DNA of 46,135 nucleotides from an uncultured Nitrosomonadales bacterium. GTDB lineage: Bacteria; Pseudomonadota; Gammaproteobacteria; Burkholderiales; Gallionellaceae. Shown one piece after another: positions 36,993 to 46,135 of the stretch. How positions within the stretch are numbered: the first letter of the stretch is position 1; every line of letters begins with the position of its first letter. The notes under the pieces are model-generated. The model was not told the DNA's origin and did no database searches. It saw only the letters and a program-made list of their open reading frames with translations. The stretch covers positions 1 to 46,135 of the forward strand of contig CAIRGS010000071.1 of NCBI GenBank assembly GCA_903878125.1. Direction: 5' to 3'. A program made the translations under genes and the position numbers.

Positions 36993-39900
36993 ATGCATGA
37001 AACACATTTAAAATCCGGCGATCAAGCAAGTAATTTACGCGAGCAAATTGCGGCGGCAATACACCATCTGGATCATGTTTTGCCCGGGCAAGCACCCCTT
37101 CATGATTTCGTACACCACAATACCCTGCATGGTTTTCAGTACCTTCCATTTGAAAAAGCTTTAGCGGCGGGCGAAGCGTTAACCGGTATTCACGGTTATC
37201 TTCCCGAAGCACGGAGCCGTAATTGCTATCAACAAGGCCGCATTGATGACAGCGATATTTTCGCGGCACTCGCGCATGATCCGCAATTGCAGGCACAGCA
37301 AATCGTCTGCCAGGCAAAGGATAGAACCATCCGGCGCAAAGATATCTATCGCATCGCCTTGTTATTTGACCTGCAACCGTTAACTGTTAGCCAGTTTAAT
37401 TGGCAGGTAGAAGAATTGAATGTATTGGATACCGTGCAAGAGGATGTTCCTGATCAAATCCTTAACCAATTGCTGGCTGGCAGCAGTGTTTCGGACAATG
37501 TCGTCCGGCAACTGTGGGAAGCCATCCTGTCAAAGCTTGAAATGGAAGACGCGGGGCTGCACCCCGAGAATTTGCTGGATTTGTCACTGGAGCAAGCTGA
37601 AGAATGGCTTGAGCACGTTCGCGATGGGAACATGTCATCGATGCATGAGCGAATGCAACAGCAGGCAAGCGAAGCACTGGATAATTTGCTGGGTCAACTG
37701 GGCGATGGCATTACTTTGCGCGGTTTTATCCTGGCAATGAGCGGGATTGATATTCTTGACTCCGTCCGCCCTCAACTGATCCGTATTTGTGCTTCCTGCA
37801 TGGACGAAGGCATAGCGGCATGGCAAGCGCCTGAGCGCAGCCGCTTGGGGCTTTATGCCTCGTGGCGAGCAACCGCCCGATATGATGCCAATCCGTATCT
37901 GGACGAGTTACCCAATTGGCAAGCGATGATGGCTGAACTGCCGGTGGATGCGGTGGATACAATTATTTTGCAACTAACCCGGCTCGAGATTCCGCAAGAA
38001 AAATGGGAAGGATATCTGCAGCGACTGGCACTTGAACTTCCTGGGTGGTCAGGTTTTATCAATTGGCGCGAGCATAATCCTAAATATCATGCTCCGAATG
38101 ATGCCAAACCTAAGCTTGCCGATTATCTGGCAATACGGTTAACGCTGGATCGACTCTGGTTAAATCAAGTTTGCCGTGAGAGCTGGCTGATCGAAGCCAA
38201 GCTGAGTAGCTTGCAGGCCTACTTCAAAAGAAACCTCTCGGAATTCATGGTGCGCAGTCAGCTGTATCAAGCCCATTTACCGGAATATCTGACCCAACGG
38301 GCAGAGTCGCTGATCAGGCTTGCGGGCTCGGAACGGCATGAGCGTGCGGATTGGCAGCAGCTTGCTTACCTGATTCAAACCTGGCAATCCAGCCCGCTCG
38401 CTGAACAGCAAGGGGCCACTCATACAATTTATAGCAGCGGCTGGCGATTATTTCGTTTATGCCAGCACTTGGGGCTAGATGCGTCATATGCCCAAGAATT
38501 TCAACAGCAGGATCTGTTGCAGATGCTGACATTATTGGATCAATTTACCTTGGCGGAGCGCGGCAAAGTTTGGCTGTACGCATATGAGCGTCATTATGCT
38601 GACAGTATTTTCCAGGCGATACGCGCTAACCACAAGCAGGGACGCTGGGATAAACGCGATAAGCGTCCCGATGCACAGATAATGTTCTGCATGGATGAAC
38701 GTGAAGAAAGTGTTCGTCGCCATTTGGAAGAATTAAATCCTGCTATTGAAACGCTTGGTGCTGCGGGGTTTTTTGGTGTCCCGATGAACTATAAGGGCCT
38801 GGATGACCATGAAGTAACGCCCCTGTGTCCCCTCGGAGTCATTCCGACCAATGAAGTTAACGAAATACCCAAAGAGGGTAGTGCGGAACAATTGGCTGCG
38901 CATAACAAAGGACGGGGCTTATACGGACGGCTTGTCTATCTGCTGCATCAAAATATCCGCCGTAACCTGTTGCTGTCGCACGCGGCTATTGATCTGTTGG
39001 CACCATTCACGCTGCTTGGCCTGCTCGGTAAAGCACTCGTGCCTAAACAACAGCAAGCCTTAATGGATCGTTTACGCCAAGCACTTATACCAAAAGTGGC
39101 GACTAAACTTCAGTTTACTTCCGAGGATGTCGTTGTGGCGGCAACGCCGGATCACCCTAGTCTGGGTTTTACCGATCAACAGCAGGCTGACCGGGTTGCG
39201 GGGCTTCTACGCACTACCGGCCTGACTTATGGGTTTGCTCCCATTGTTTGTTTGATGGCGCATGGCTCTACCAGCCAAAATAATCCTCATGAAGCCGCCC
39301 ATGATTGTGGCGCTTGCGGCGGGAAAAGAGGTGGACCCAATGCCCGTGTTTCTGCGGCAATGGCTAATCGCCCTGAAATACGCCAACTATTGGCGGAACG
39401 AGGCATTCTTATTCCCGAAGATTGCCGATTCGTCGGCGCTCAGCATGATACTGCCAGCGATAATATTATTTGGTACGATTTGGAGGACATGCCGGCAAAT
39501 CTGTTGGACGCTTTTGATAACTTCAAGTCTTGTGTCCTCAAGTCTCGTGAGCTTTCGGCTCAGGAACGTTGCCGACGTTTCGTCTCGGCCAATAATCCTT
39601 CATCGCCGTCGGCTGCGTTGCAGCATGTGGCACAACGCGCCCAGGATTTGAGCCAGGTTCGTCCTGAATATGGCCATGCTACCAATGCTGCCGCAGTTAT
39701 TGGTCGGCGTGCGGTTACTCAGGGCATCTTCCTCGATCGTCGCATGTTTTTAATTTCCTACGATGCGACTCAGGATCCGGACGGAAAAATTATCGAAAAT
39801 ATCTTGCTGGTCGCAGGACCGGTAGGGGCAGGAATTAGCCTGGAATATTATTTCTCCACTATTGATAACGAACGCTTCGGTTGCGGAACAAAAGTACCGC

Positions 39901-40277
39901 ACAACGTGACAGGGATGTTCGGCGTCATGGAAGGTGCGTCCAGCGATTTGCGTACAGGCCTGCCTCGACAAATGGTCGAAATCCACGAGCCGATGCGCCT
40001 GCAGATTATAGTCGAAGCAAAAACCGAAATTCTGGGGCAAATCTATGCCCGTCAAGAAGGCTTGCGCGAATTGATTGCAGGCGGCTGGGTGCATTTGACC
40101 GCGATAGATCCAGATAGCGGCGACATATCTATCTTTGAGCGCGGGATTGGGTTTGTTCCCTGGCAGACCGAAATCAGGGATTTACCCGTATGTAAAAAAT
40201 CAACAGACTATTTCCAGAATCAGAGCCGGCCGTTACCTCCTGCCTTGATAAGACAACCCCAACTGGTGGAAGCTTGA
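36993..40277 (+). CDS. dabA: DabA (DUF2309), inorganic-carbon uptake subunit
   Basis: DUF2309 hallmarks: HHLDHVLPGQAPLHDFVHHNTLHGFQYLPFEKAL, IMFCMDEREESVRRHLEE (CxD zinc ligands), MAHGSTSQNNPHEAAHDCGACGGKRGGPNAR (His/Cys ligands). Confidence 0.95.
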   Translation: MHETHLKSGDQASNLREQIAAAIHHLDHVLPGQAPLHDFVHHNTLHGFQYLPFEKALAAGEALTGIHGYLPEARSRNCYQQGRIDDSDIFAALAHDPQLQAQQIVCQAKDRTIRRKDIYRIALLFDLQPLTVSQFNWQVEELNVLDTVQEDVPDQILNQLLAGSSVSDNVVRQLWEAILSKLEMEDAGLHPENLLDLSLEQAEEWLEHVRDGNMSSMHERMQQQASEALDNLLGQLGDGITLRGFILAMSGIDILDSVRPQLIRICASCMDEGIAAWQAPERSRLGLYASWRATARYDANPYLDELPNWQAMMAELPVDAVDTIILQLTRLEIPQEKWEGYLQRLALELPGWSGFINWREHNPKYHAPNDAKPKLADYLAIRLTLDRLWLNQVCRESWLIEAKLSSLQAYFKRNLSEFMVRSQLYQAHLPEYLTQRAESLIRLAGSERHERADWQQLAYLIQTWQSSPLAEQQGATHTIYSSGWRLFRLCQHLGLDASYAQEFQQQDLLQMLTLLDQFTLAERGKVWLYAYERHYADSIFQAIRANHKQGRWDKRDKRPDAQIMFCMDEREESVRRHLEELNPAIETLGAAGFFGVPMNYKGLDDHEVTPLCPLGVIPTNEVNEIPKEGSAEQLAAHNKGRGLYGRLVYLLHQNIRRNLLLSHAAIDLLAPFTLLGLLGKALVPKQQQALMDRLRQALIPKVATKLQFTSEDVVVAATPDHPSLGFTDQQQADRVAGLLRTTGLTYGFAPIVCLMAHGSTSQNNPHEAAHDCGACGGKRGGPNARVSAAMANRPEIRQLLAERGILIPEDCRFVGAQHDTASDNIIWYDLEDMPANLLDAFDNFKSCVLKSRELSAQERCRRFVSANNPSSPSAALQHVAQRAQDLSQVRPEYGHATNAAAVIGRRAVTQGIFLDRRMFLISYDATQDPDGKIIENILLVAGPVGAGISLEYYFSTIDNERFGCGTKVPHNVTGMFGVMEGASSDLRTGLPRQMVEIHEPMRLQIIVEAKTEILGQIYARQEGLRELIAGGWVHLTAIDPDSGDISIFERGIGFVPWQTEIRDLPVCKKSTDYFQNQSRPLPPALIRQPQLVEA

Positions 40278-40280
40278 AAA

Positions 40281-41843
40281 GTGGATAATTTAGTCGCTTT
40301 AATTCCATTGTTTCCCCTGGTCGCCGCAGCCGTTATCGGCATCGGCCATTTATTGGGTCTGCTTGATGGCGAAGCCAGTGAAAAGACGACAGCGGCTATC
40401 GCCAGTTGGGCTATTAAACTGTCGTGCCTGCTGGCTTTGATCCTGCTCGGTGCAGATTTGCTGGGGAAAAATACTGGTTTATTTGCTCTCGGCCAATGGC
40501 TCGCAAGCGGCACGTTGAACATTCAGGTAAAGTTTATTACTACTGGTTTCAGCGTGAAATTGGCAGCCCTATTCTGCATTCTGTTATTCATCGTTATTCG
40601 GTTTTCAATAAATTACATGCACAAGGAAGCTGGTTTTCACCGCTTCTTCTTTATCTTGAGCCTGTTTGCTGCAGCAATGATGGTGCTAGTGTTATCAGAT
40701 AATGCCGTGGGCACTTTTATTGGTTGGGAGATTGCCGGATTCTCCTCGTATTTATTGATAGCTTATGCTTATGACCGTCCGGTTGCGGCCGCGAATGCGA
40801 CGCGTGTATTTGTCGCTAACCGCATTGGCGATGCCAGTTTTTTACTGGGTATTGGATTTAGTCTTGCGTGGACTCACAGCCTCGATTGGTCGCAGATTAA
40901 TACCTTGTCAGCACAGCTATCTCCCAGACAGGCCAGTGTTATTGCATTCTGTTTTGCTATAGCAGCATTTGCAAAATCAGCGCAGCTACCTTTTTCCCCC
41001 TGGCTGGCAAGGGCAGCGGAAGGGCCTACGCCATCGAGCGCAGGATTTTACGGTGCGGTAATGGTGCATTCAGGCGTCTATCTTATGCTTTTATTGCAGC
41101 CCATTCTTGAGCGGGCGCCGCTCATAATGATTTTGGTTGCAATCGTAGGTTTGTTAACGGCCGTGTATGGTTTCTTCGTCGGACTCACCCAGACCGATGT
41201 CAAGAGTTCACTGTTTTTTTCGACGACAAGTCAATTAGGGTTGATGTTCCTTGAATGTGGACTTGGTTTTTGGCAACTGGCAAGCTGGCATCTTTGTGCC
41301 CACGCGATAGTTCGCGGTTATCTGGTACTAACTGCCCCGTCGTTAATGCACTATATACGGGGCAATCCAATCAAGCCTTTCCCCTCAAAAATTGCAAATT
41401 TACGCTGGGCTTATATTGCATCCCTGCAGCGTCTTTGGATGGATCAGATTGCTGACAGAATTTTGGTAAGACCGATATGCAGGTTGGCTCGTGACCTGGC
41501 TTATTTCGATGATCATGTTGTTGATCGTGCCATGGGGATTCCAATCCCTGCATTGCATACGATATCTTCACTGGCACAACTGGAAAAACAGAAAATTGAC
41601 GGGAAGCTGAAAAGTCAAGATGACGACTTTGCCCGAGGTAGCGGTTTGATCGGTAATTTTGCCCACCGGGTTGCTTCTGCTCTGTACTGGTTTGAGGATC
41701 GCTTGGTGATACGCGGGATTGGCAAAGATATGATCAATTACGGTCGCCGACTTGGTCATGCTACCAACAAAGTAGAGCAGTTGCTGCTGCAACCCGGCTA
41801 TCTCGCATTGTTTGTAGCGCTTATATTGCTGGTTGCACTGTGA
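40281..41843 (+). CDS. dabB: DabB-like NuoL-type membrane subunit
   Basis: FIGWEIAGFSSYLLIAYAYDRP, FSPWLARAAEGPTPSSAGFYGAVMVHSGVYLMLLL; directly downstream of dabA. Non-ATG (GTG) start is possible. Confidence 0.88.
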   Translation: MDNLVALIPLFPLVAAAVIGIGHLLGLLDGEASEKTTAAIASWAIKLSCLLALILLGADLLGKNTGLFALGQWLASGTLNIQVKFITTGFSVKLAALFCILLFIVIRFSINYMHKEAGFHRFFFILSLFAAAMMVLVLSDNAVGTFIGWEIAGFSSYLLIAYAYDRPVAAANATRVFVANRIGDASFLLGIGFSLAWTHSLDWSQINTLSAQLSPRQASVIAFCFAIAAFAKSAQLPFSPWLARAAEGPTPSSAGFYGAVMVHSGVYLMLLLQPILERAPLIMILVAIVGLLTAVYGFFVGLTQTDVKSSLFFSTTSQLGLMFLECGLGFWQLASWHLCAHAIVRGYLVLTAPSLMHYIRGNPIKPFPSKIANLRWAYIASLQRLWMDQIADRILVRPICRLARDLAYFDDHVVDRAMGIPIPALHTISSLAQLEKQKIDGKLKSQDDDFARGSGLIGNFAHRVASALYWFEDRLVIRGIGKDMINYGRRLGHATNKVEQLLLQPGYLALFVALILLVAL

Positions 41844-43437
41844 GACGCTGATGATTACCAACATTTCTTTCTGGTCGGAGTCGGTAGCTTTCCCGTTACT
41901 GACTACGCTGACTTTCGTGCCGCTTGTGGCCATGTCAGTCATTCTGTTTTCACGTTCTACCGCTGTTGCTCTAGGTCTCGGTTTTGCTGGCACGCTGCTC
42001 AATTTATTTCTAAGTTTCTATTTGCTGTCCGTGTTTGATCCAGACAAAGTTGGAATTCAACTGGCCGAGCAGGAACATTTCTTTGGTTTTACGAATTACA
42101 GTGTCGGTGTTGATGGCCTGAGTGTTCTGTTTATTCCGCTCACAGCAATTCTGGTGCTGCTGATTCTGGTTTATAAATTAATTACCCGACAAGACACTGA
42201 TTGGAAATTCATAGCCTGCCTGCTTGGCTATGAAGCCATCCTGATTGGCGCCTTCTCTGCGTTAAATGTAATGCAATTCTGGTTTTGGACTTTGCTGGAA
42301 TTATTGCCGGTTATTTTATTGACACACTATGCTGGAACCGGACAAAAAAAACGCTGGGCGATCACTTGTCTAGTGCGGTACTGGGGCTGGGGTCTGTTAA
42401 TGACTTTAACTGGCTTTCTGCTGCTGAGCTTTGGCTTGGTTGGCTCAGATGCCATCCCGAGTTTCGACTGGTCGACGCTGAAGCAAAACAAGGCGCTGTT
42501 ACAAAACGGAACATTGATTTTTATTTTGCTTTTTTGTGGCTTTGCGATTCGTATGCCCCTGTTTCCATTTCATGGCTGGTTACCAGTTTTGGCAGAACAA
42601 GGCTCAGTCGCCAGTGCCACCGTTTTCCTGGTAGGCCTGAAACTGGGTATTTACGCCACCATCCGTTTTATCTTGCCACTGGTTACGGAGGTTGCTGAAC
42701 ACTGGGCTGGGTTTGTGGTGGTGCTGAGTCTAATCGGAATATTTTATGGCGCATTGTTGGCATTGATGCAGATTAACATTCGCCGCTTGCTGGCCTTTGC
42801 TGTCATCAGCCATACCGGGATGCTGGTAATAGGTATTTTCTGTTTTAACCCGCATGGATTGAATGGCAGCATATTCCTGTCTCTGGTATATGGTCTGGCA
42901 TCGGCGGGTATGCTGTTAAGCATCGGTCTGATTTATAAGCGAACGCGCACGGCTTTCACTCCACGCTTGGGCGGTCTTTTTGACAGCAACATCAGTGTCG
43001 CACTGCTTTTTTTTATGGCAGCGCTGAGCACTATGGTCATGCCCGGCACACCAGGATTTGACGCGGCACATCTCTTGATTGAAGGCGCTATCAAGGAATA
43101 TGGCTGGTTGACTGCGATCTCTATTCTGGTTGGCAACGTTCTGGCCGCCGCTTTTCTGCTGATAGCCTTTCAACATATATTTCTGACTAAAGCCAAACGC
43201 GTCATACAGCAACCCAGCAATAATCCTTATGCGGCCAAGATCGAACCCGTCATAGCCGTAACGATTTGCTCGTTGCTAATAGGCATCGGCTTTAACACCC
43301 AACCTTGGTTACATTTTATTGAAAAAGTTCCGAACGCTATAACTGAGCACTACCACAAACATGAAGAGAAACATGCTAGTAGTCCACCGCCTACACTCAT
43401 CGATGGCAGGCCGATAGGGAACGGTAAACATGATTAA
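41833..43437 (+). CDS. NuoM/N-like antiporter-type membrane subunit
   Basis: NYSVGVDGLSVLFIPL, FWTLLELLPVILLTHYAG, FPFHGWLPVLAEQGSVASATVFLVGLKLGIYATIRF. Confidence 0.9.
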   Translation: MHCETLMITNISFWSESVAFPLLTTLTFVPLVAMSVILFSRSTAVALGLGFAGTLLNLFLSFYLLSVFDPDKVGIQLAEQEHFFGFTNYSVGVDGLSVLFIPLTAILVLLILVYKLITRQDTDWKFIACLLGYEAILIGAFSALNVMQFWFWTLLELLPVILLTHYAGTGQKKRWAITCLVRYWGWGLLMTLTGFLLLSFGLVGSDAIPSFDWSTLKQNKALLQNGTLIFILLFCGFAIRMPLFPFHGWLPVLAEQGSVASATVFLVGLKLGIYATIRFILPLVTEVAEHWAGFVVVLSLIGIFYGALLALMQINIRRLLAFAVISHTGMLVIGIFCFNPHGLNGSIFLSLVYGLASAGMLLSIGLIYKRTRTAFTPRLGGLFDSNISVALLFFMAALSTMVMPGTPGFDAAHLLIEGAIKEYGWLTAISILVGNVLAAAFLLIAFQHIFLTKAKRVIQQPSNNPYAAKIEPVIAVTICSLLIGIGFNTQPWLHFIEKVPNAITEHYHKHEEKHASSPPPTLIDGRPIGNGKHD

Positions 43438-44932
43438 TGAAACTTTTCCCATATTAAGCCTCACTATTCTGCTGCCTGTATTAGGCGCCATTGCAATTGG
43501 GGTCACTCACAACGTTAATCTGGCCAAAAAAATTGCGATATCAATTGCCGGGCTTGAATTGATCGCAACGCTGGTTGTGGTATGGCTGTTTGATGCTGCC
43601 GCCAAGGGTAATAGTTTTCAACTTGTCGAACAGCATGCCTGGATACCGAGTCTGAATATTGAATTTTTGATCGGGATAGATGGTATTTCAATCTTGTTTT
43701 TACCAATGTCAGCACTGTTGACATTGGTTGCCATTATCGCCTCGTGGAATTCGGTGCAAAATTTAACCCGCTTTCATTTTGCGCTGTTGCTGGCGCTGGA
43801 AGGCGGCACGATGGGCGTGTTTGTCGCGATGGATCTGATGTTGTTCTTTTTGTTCTGGGAATTGATATTGCCGCCGATTTTCTTTTTGATCGGTTTGTGG
43901 GGCGCAGGCCCCCAGCGGCGCGGCGCGGCGATGAAATATATGCTGTATATGTTATTCAGCGGAGTGCTATTACTGTTTGCCTTCGTCATGCTGGCGATGA
44001 ATCATGCTACCCAGATGGGTGGCAGTATTCCACAGAGCTTATCCTTCAGTTTCCCGGTATTGTTGAATACAGCCATACCGGATAATATCCAAGCTATTGT
44101 TTTTTTGTTATTAATTGTTGGGTTTTCGGTGAAGATACCGTTGGTGCCATTCCATACTTGGCTGCCAACTACCGCCGTTGAGGCGCCGACACAACTGACA
44201 GCATTACTCGTCGGTCTGAAATTGGGTGCGTTTGGCTTACTGCGCTTTGCTATGCCGCTAACCCCCAATGCATCGGTTAAGTATGCATGGGTGCTGAGTA
44301 TCGTAGGTGCCATTACTTTGATTTACGCCGCGATGATTGCCCTACAACAGACCAACTTACGCCGTTTGCTGGCGTACGCTAGCATTAGCCATGTGGGATT
44401 GGTGATGATCGGCATTGCGACTCTCAATATACAAGGCGTTCAAGGGGCGATTTTTCAATTGCTCAATTTTTCCCTGATTGCAAGCTGTCTGATGTTGATT
44501 GCAGGTTTTATCCAGCATCGCATTGGCAGCACTGAGGTTACTCACCTTGGCGGTCTGGCGAAAGTGATGCCCAGACTGACCGCTTTTTTCTTTTTATTTG
44601 CCGCTGCTAGTATCGGCATGCCTGGAACCAGTGGCTTTGCAGCAGAACTGTTGTTGATTATCAGCGCGATAAATACGCATCCTGGCTTGGGTGCTGCTGC
44701 ATTATTGGGGGCGATTCTTGGCGCGGCTTATACGCTGTCCTTTATCCGCCGTGCTTTTTTTGGACCAGTTGTACATACTCACTTAAATCAAGTACAGGAT
44801 CTGCGTTCTCGCGAATTCGGGCTGTTATGCGTACCGGCATTATTGGTGTTGATTTGGGGATTCTTTCCCGATCTGGTTCTGGATATCAATAAGTTGGCTG
44901 TAGAGTCTTGGCTGAATCGGCTAGTCCATTAA
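43430..44932 (+). CDS. NuoM-like antiporter-type membrane subunit
   Basis: FLIGIDGISILFLPMSALL, LFWELILPPIFFLIGLWGAG, VPFHTWLPTTAVEAPTQLTALLVGLKLGAFGLLR. Confidence 0.93.
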   Translation: MINETFPILSLTILLPVLGAIAIGVTHNVNLAKKIAISIAGLELIATLVVVWLFDAAAKGNSFQLVEQHAWIPSLNIEFLIGIDGISILFLPMSALLTLVAIIASWNSVQNLTRFHFALLLALEGGTMGVFVAMDLMLFFLFWELILPPIFFLIGLWGAGPQRRGAAMKYMLYMLFSGVLLLFAFVMLAMNHATQMGGSIPQSLSFSFPVLLNTAIPDNIQAIVFLLLIVGFSVKIPLVPFHTWLPTTAVEAPTQLTALLVGLKLGAFGLLRFAMPLTPNASVKYAWVLSIVGAITLIYAAMIALQQTNLRRLLAYASISHVGLVMIGIATLNIQGVQGAIFQLLNFSLIASCLMLIAGFIQHRIGSTEVTHLGGLAKVMPRLTAFFFLFAAASIGMPGTSGFAAELLLIISAINTHPGLGAAALLGAILGAAYTLSFIRRAFFGPVVHTHLNQVQDLRSREFGLLCVPALLVLIWGFFPDLVLDINKLAVESWLNRLVH

Positions 44933-45043
44933 TTGAAACCATTTCTTGCCACTTAATGTCGGTGCCAACAGATTCATGATCATGTTGACTAAGGGTATCT
45001 GTATCGATTACTGTCTAGGCTGGTGATTTATATTTATTTAAGG

Positions 45044-45502
45044 ATGAAGAAAATGAACCCACAAAAAATAGTAATTGCCATGCCAACCGAAGATGAGTTT
45101 ATGTCAAGTATTTCAAGGTGGGGGCATGAGAATATTTGGACCAAAAGGGAAGTTTATTTTGTTCATATTGTCAGGAAAGATGTTTACGCTAGTGAGAGTG
45201 GAGTTCACGAAGTCCCTGACAAGGCCACGCAAGAAAAAATTAAACAAAATATGCTTGATTTTATTAAAAATAAAGCAAGTGAGATGATGCCTTCGTCGGC
45301 ATTCAAAAAAGCTCATTTTGAAGTTTTATTTGCGCAATCTCCAGCAGATCGACTGGCTGAGTATGCTAAAGAAATTAATGCGGGAATGGTCGTGGTAGCA
45401 ACAAGAAACAAGAAAGGGTTTGCTGGGATGTTTCTTAGTTCCTTTGCCGACCGTATTTTAAAATTATCACCCTGTGATGTTTTAATTTTAAGGCCAAATT
45501 AA
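45044..45502 (+). CDS. Universal stress protein (UspA family)
   Basis: QKIVIAMPTEDEF..., AEYAKEINAGMVVVATRNKKGFAGMFLSSFADRILKLSPCDVLILRPN. AAGGA Shine-Dalgarno before 45044. Confidence 0.88.
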   Translation: MKKMNPQKIVIAMPTEDEFMSSISRWGHENIWTKREVYFVHIVRKDVYASESGVHEVPDKATQEKIKQNMLDFIKNKASEMMPSSAFKKAHFEVLFAQSPADRLAEYAKEINAGMVVVATRNKKGFAGMFLSSFADRILKLSPCDVLILRPN

Positions 45503-45663
45503 AGATTTATATACTATGAGATAGTATTGACCATTTTTAACTGGATATCCTTTCAGGTACAAAGAGATATCTGCTCATAATATGCATATTTTTATTTTGA
45601 GCCGTTGCTAACCTAGCGTAACAATTATATTATTTCTTGACCCAAAATTTTGGAGGCAGATAA

Positions 45664-46135
45664 ATGAACCTTAACTCGGGGCGGCACTATTTACGCTATT
45701 TAAAAGATGATTTACCTGCCGGTGTTGTGGTATTTCTAGTTGCTCTGCCGTTATGTCTTGGTGTCGCTCTGGCATCTGGAGTACCTCTGTTCTCTGGGCT
45801 GATAGCAGGAATGGTCGGTGGTCTGGTTGTCGCTTGGTTAAGCGGTTCACAACTTAGTGTCTCAGGCCCAGCGGCTGGTTTAACGGTGATTGTTTATAAT
45901 GCTATTGAAACATTAGGTAGTTTTCAGGGATTTTTGGTTGCTGTTGTAATAGCGGGCATTATGCAATTAGTAGCTGGTTTTCTTAAAGCGGGGGTCGTCG
46001 GAGCTTTTTTCCCTTCAGCGGTCATTAAAGGGATGTTGGCTGCCATTGGCTTGATTTTAATTATTAAACAGATCCCTCATGCGACTGGTTATAGTGTAAC
46101 TTTTGGAGGTCCTGAAGCCTATAGAGAAGAAGATG
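45664..46135 (+). CDS. SulP-family anion (putative bicarbonate) transporter, 3' truncated by the window end
   Basis: [77 protein letters not shown]... with no stop before 46135; missed by the ORF track. Confidence 0.9.
   Translation, partial: MNLNSGRHYLRYLKDDLPAGVVVFLVALPLCLGVALASGVPLFSGLIAGMVGGLVVAWLSGSQLSVSGPAAGLTVIVYNAIETLGSFQGFLVAVVIAGIMQLVAGFLKAGVVGAFFPSAVIKGMLAAIGLILIIKQIPHATGYSVTFGGPEAYREED

Noticed and set aside
35515-44932. Respiratory Complex I (nuo) operon
   Set aside because: Only L/M/N-like antiporter subunits are present, interleaved with DUF2309/DabA; no nuoA-K soluble or quinone-module genes.
44975-44984. Perfect 10-bp palindrome CATGATCATG downstream of the DAB genes
   Set aside because: Too short and without half-site context to assign as an operator.

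Overview
The window reads like a chromosome segment from a chemolithoautotrophic betaproteobacterium (Gallionellaceae/Nitrosomonadales-like; taxonomy is inferred from gene content and repeats, not tested). Left to right it contains: (1) a PP2C phosphatase, an FHA protein and a GAF-GspE/PilB-type ATPase, followed by a sigma54-type promoter, a type IV pilin and a GT-C/TPR membrane protein; (2) a housekeeping stretch with a BepA-like protease, a TusA-like protein, valS (with an in-frame N-terminal extension), holC, pepA, lptF and lptG; (3) a lone AT-rich glycosyltransferase next to a tiny internally deleted RAYT-derived element; (4) a cellulose locus, dgkA-bcsE-bcsF(like)-bcsQ-bcsA-bcsG on the + strand, meeting bcsB-bcsZ-bcsC tail-to-tail on the - strand with a 6 bp gap; (5) an inorganic-carbon uptake locus with DabA (DUF2309), four NuoL/M/N-like antiporter-type subunits, a universal stress protein and a SulP transporter cut by the window end. 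The most interesting items are a frameshifted GIY-YIG ORF tightly bracketed by inverted REP-like repeats, the RAYT-derived mini-element, the translational coupling of dgkA to a pEtN-cellulose operon, the split convergent bcs layout, and the DAB locus with four antiporter-like subunits. No CRISPR array, tRNA or rRNA was recognised.
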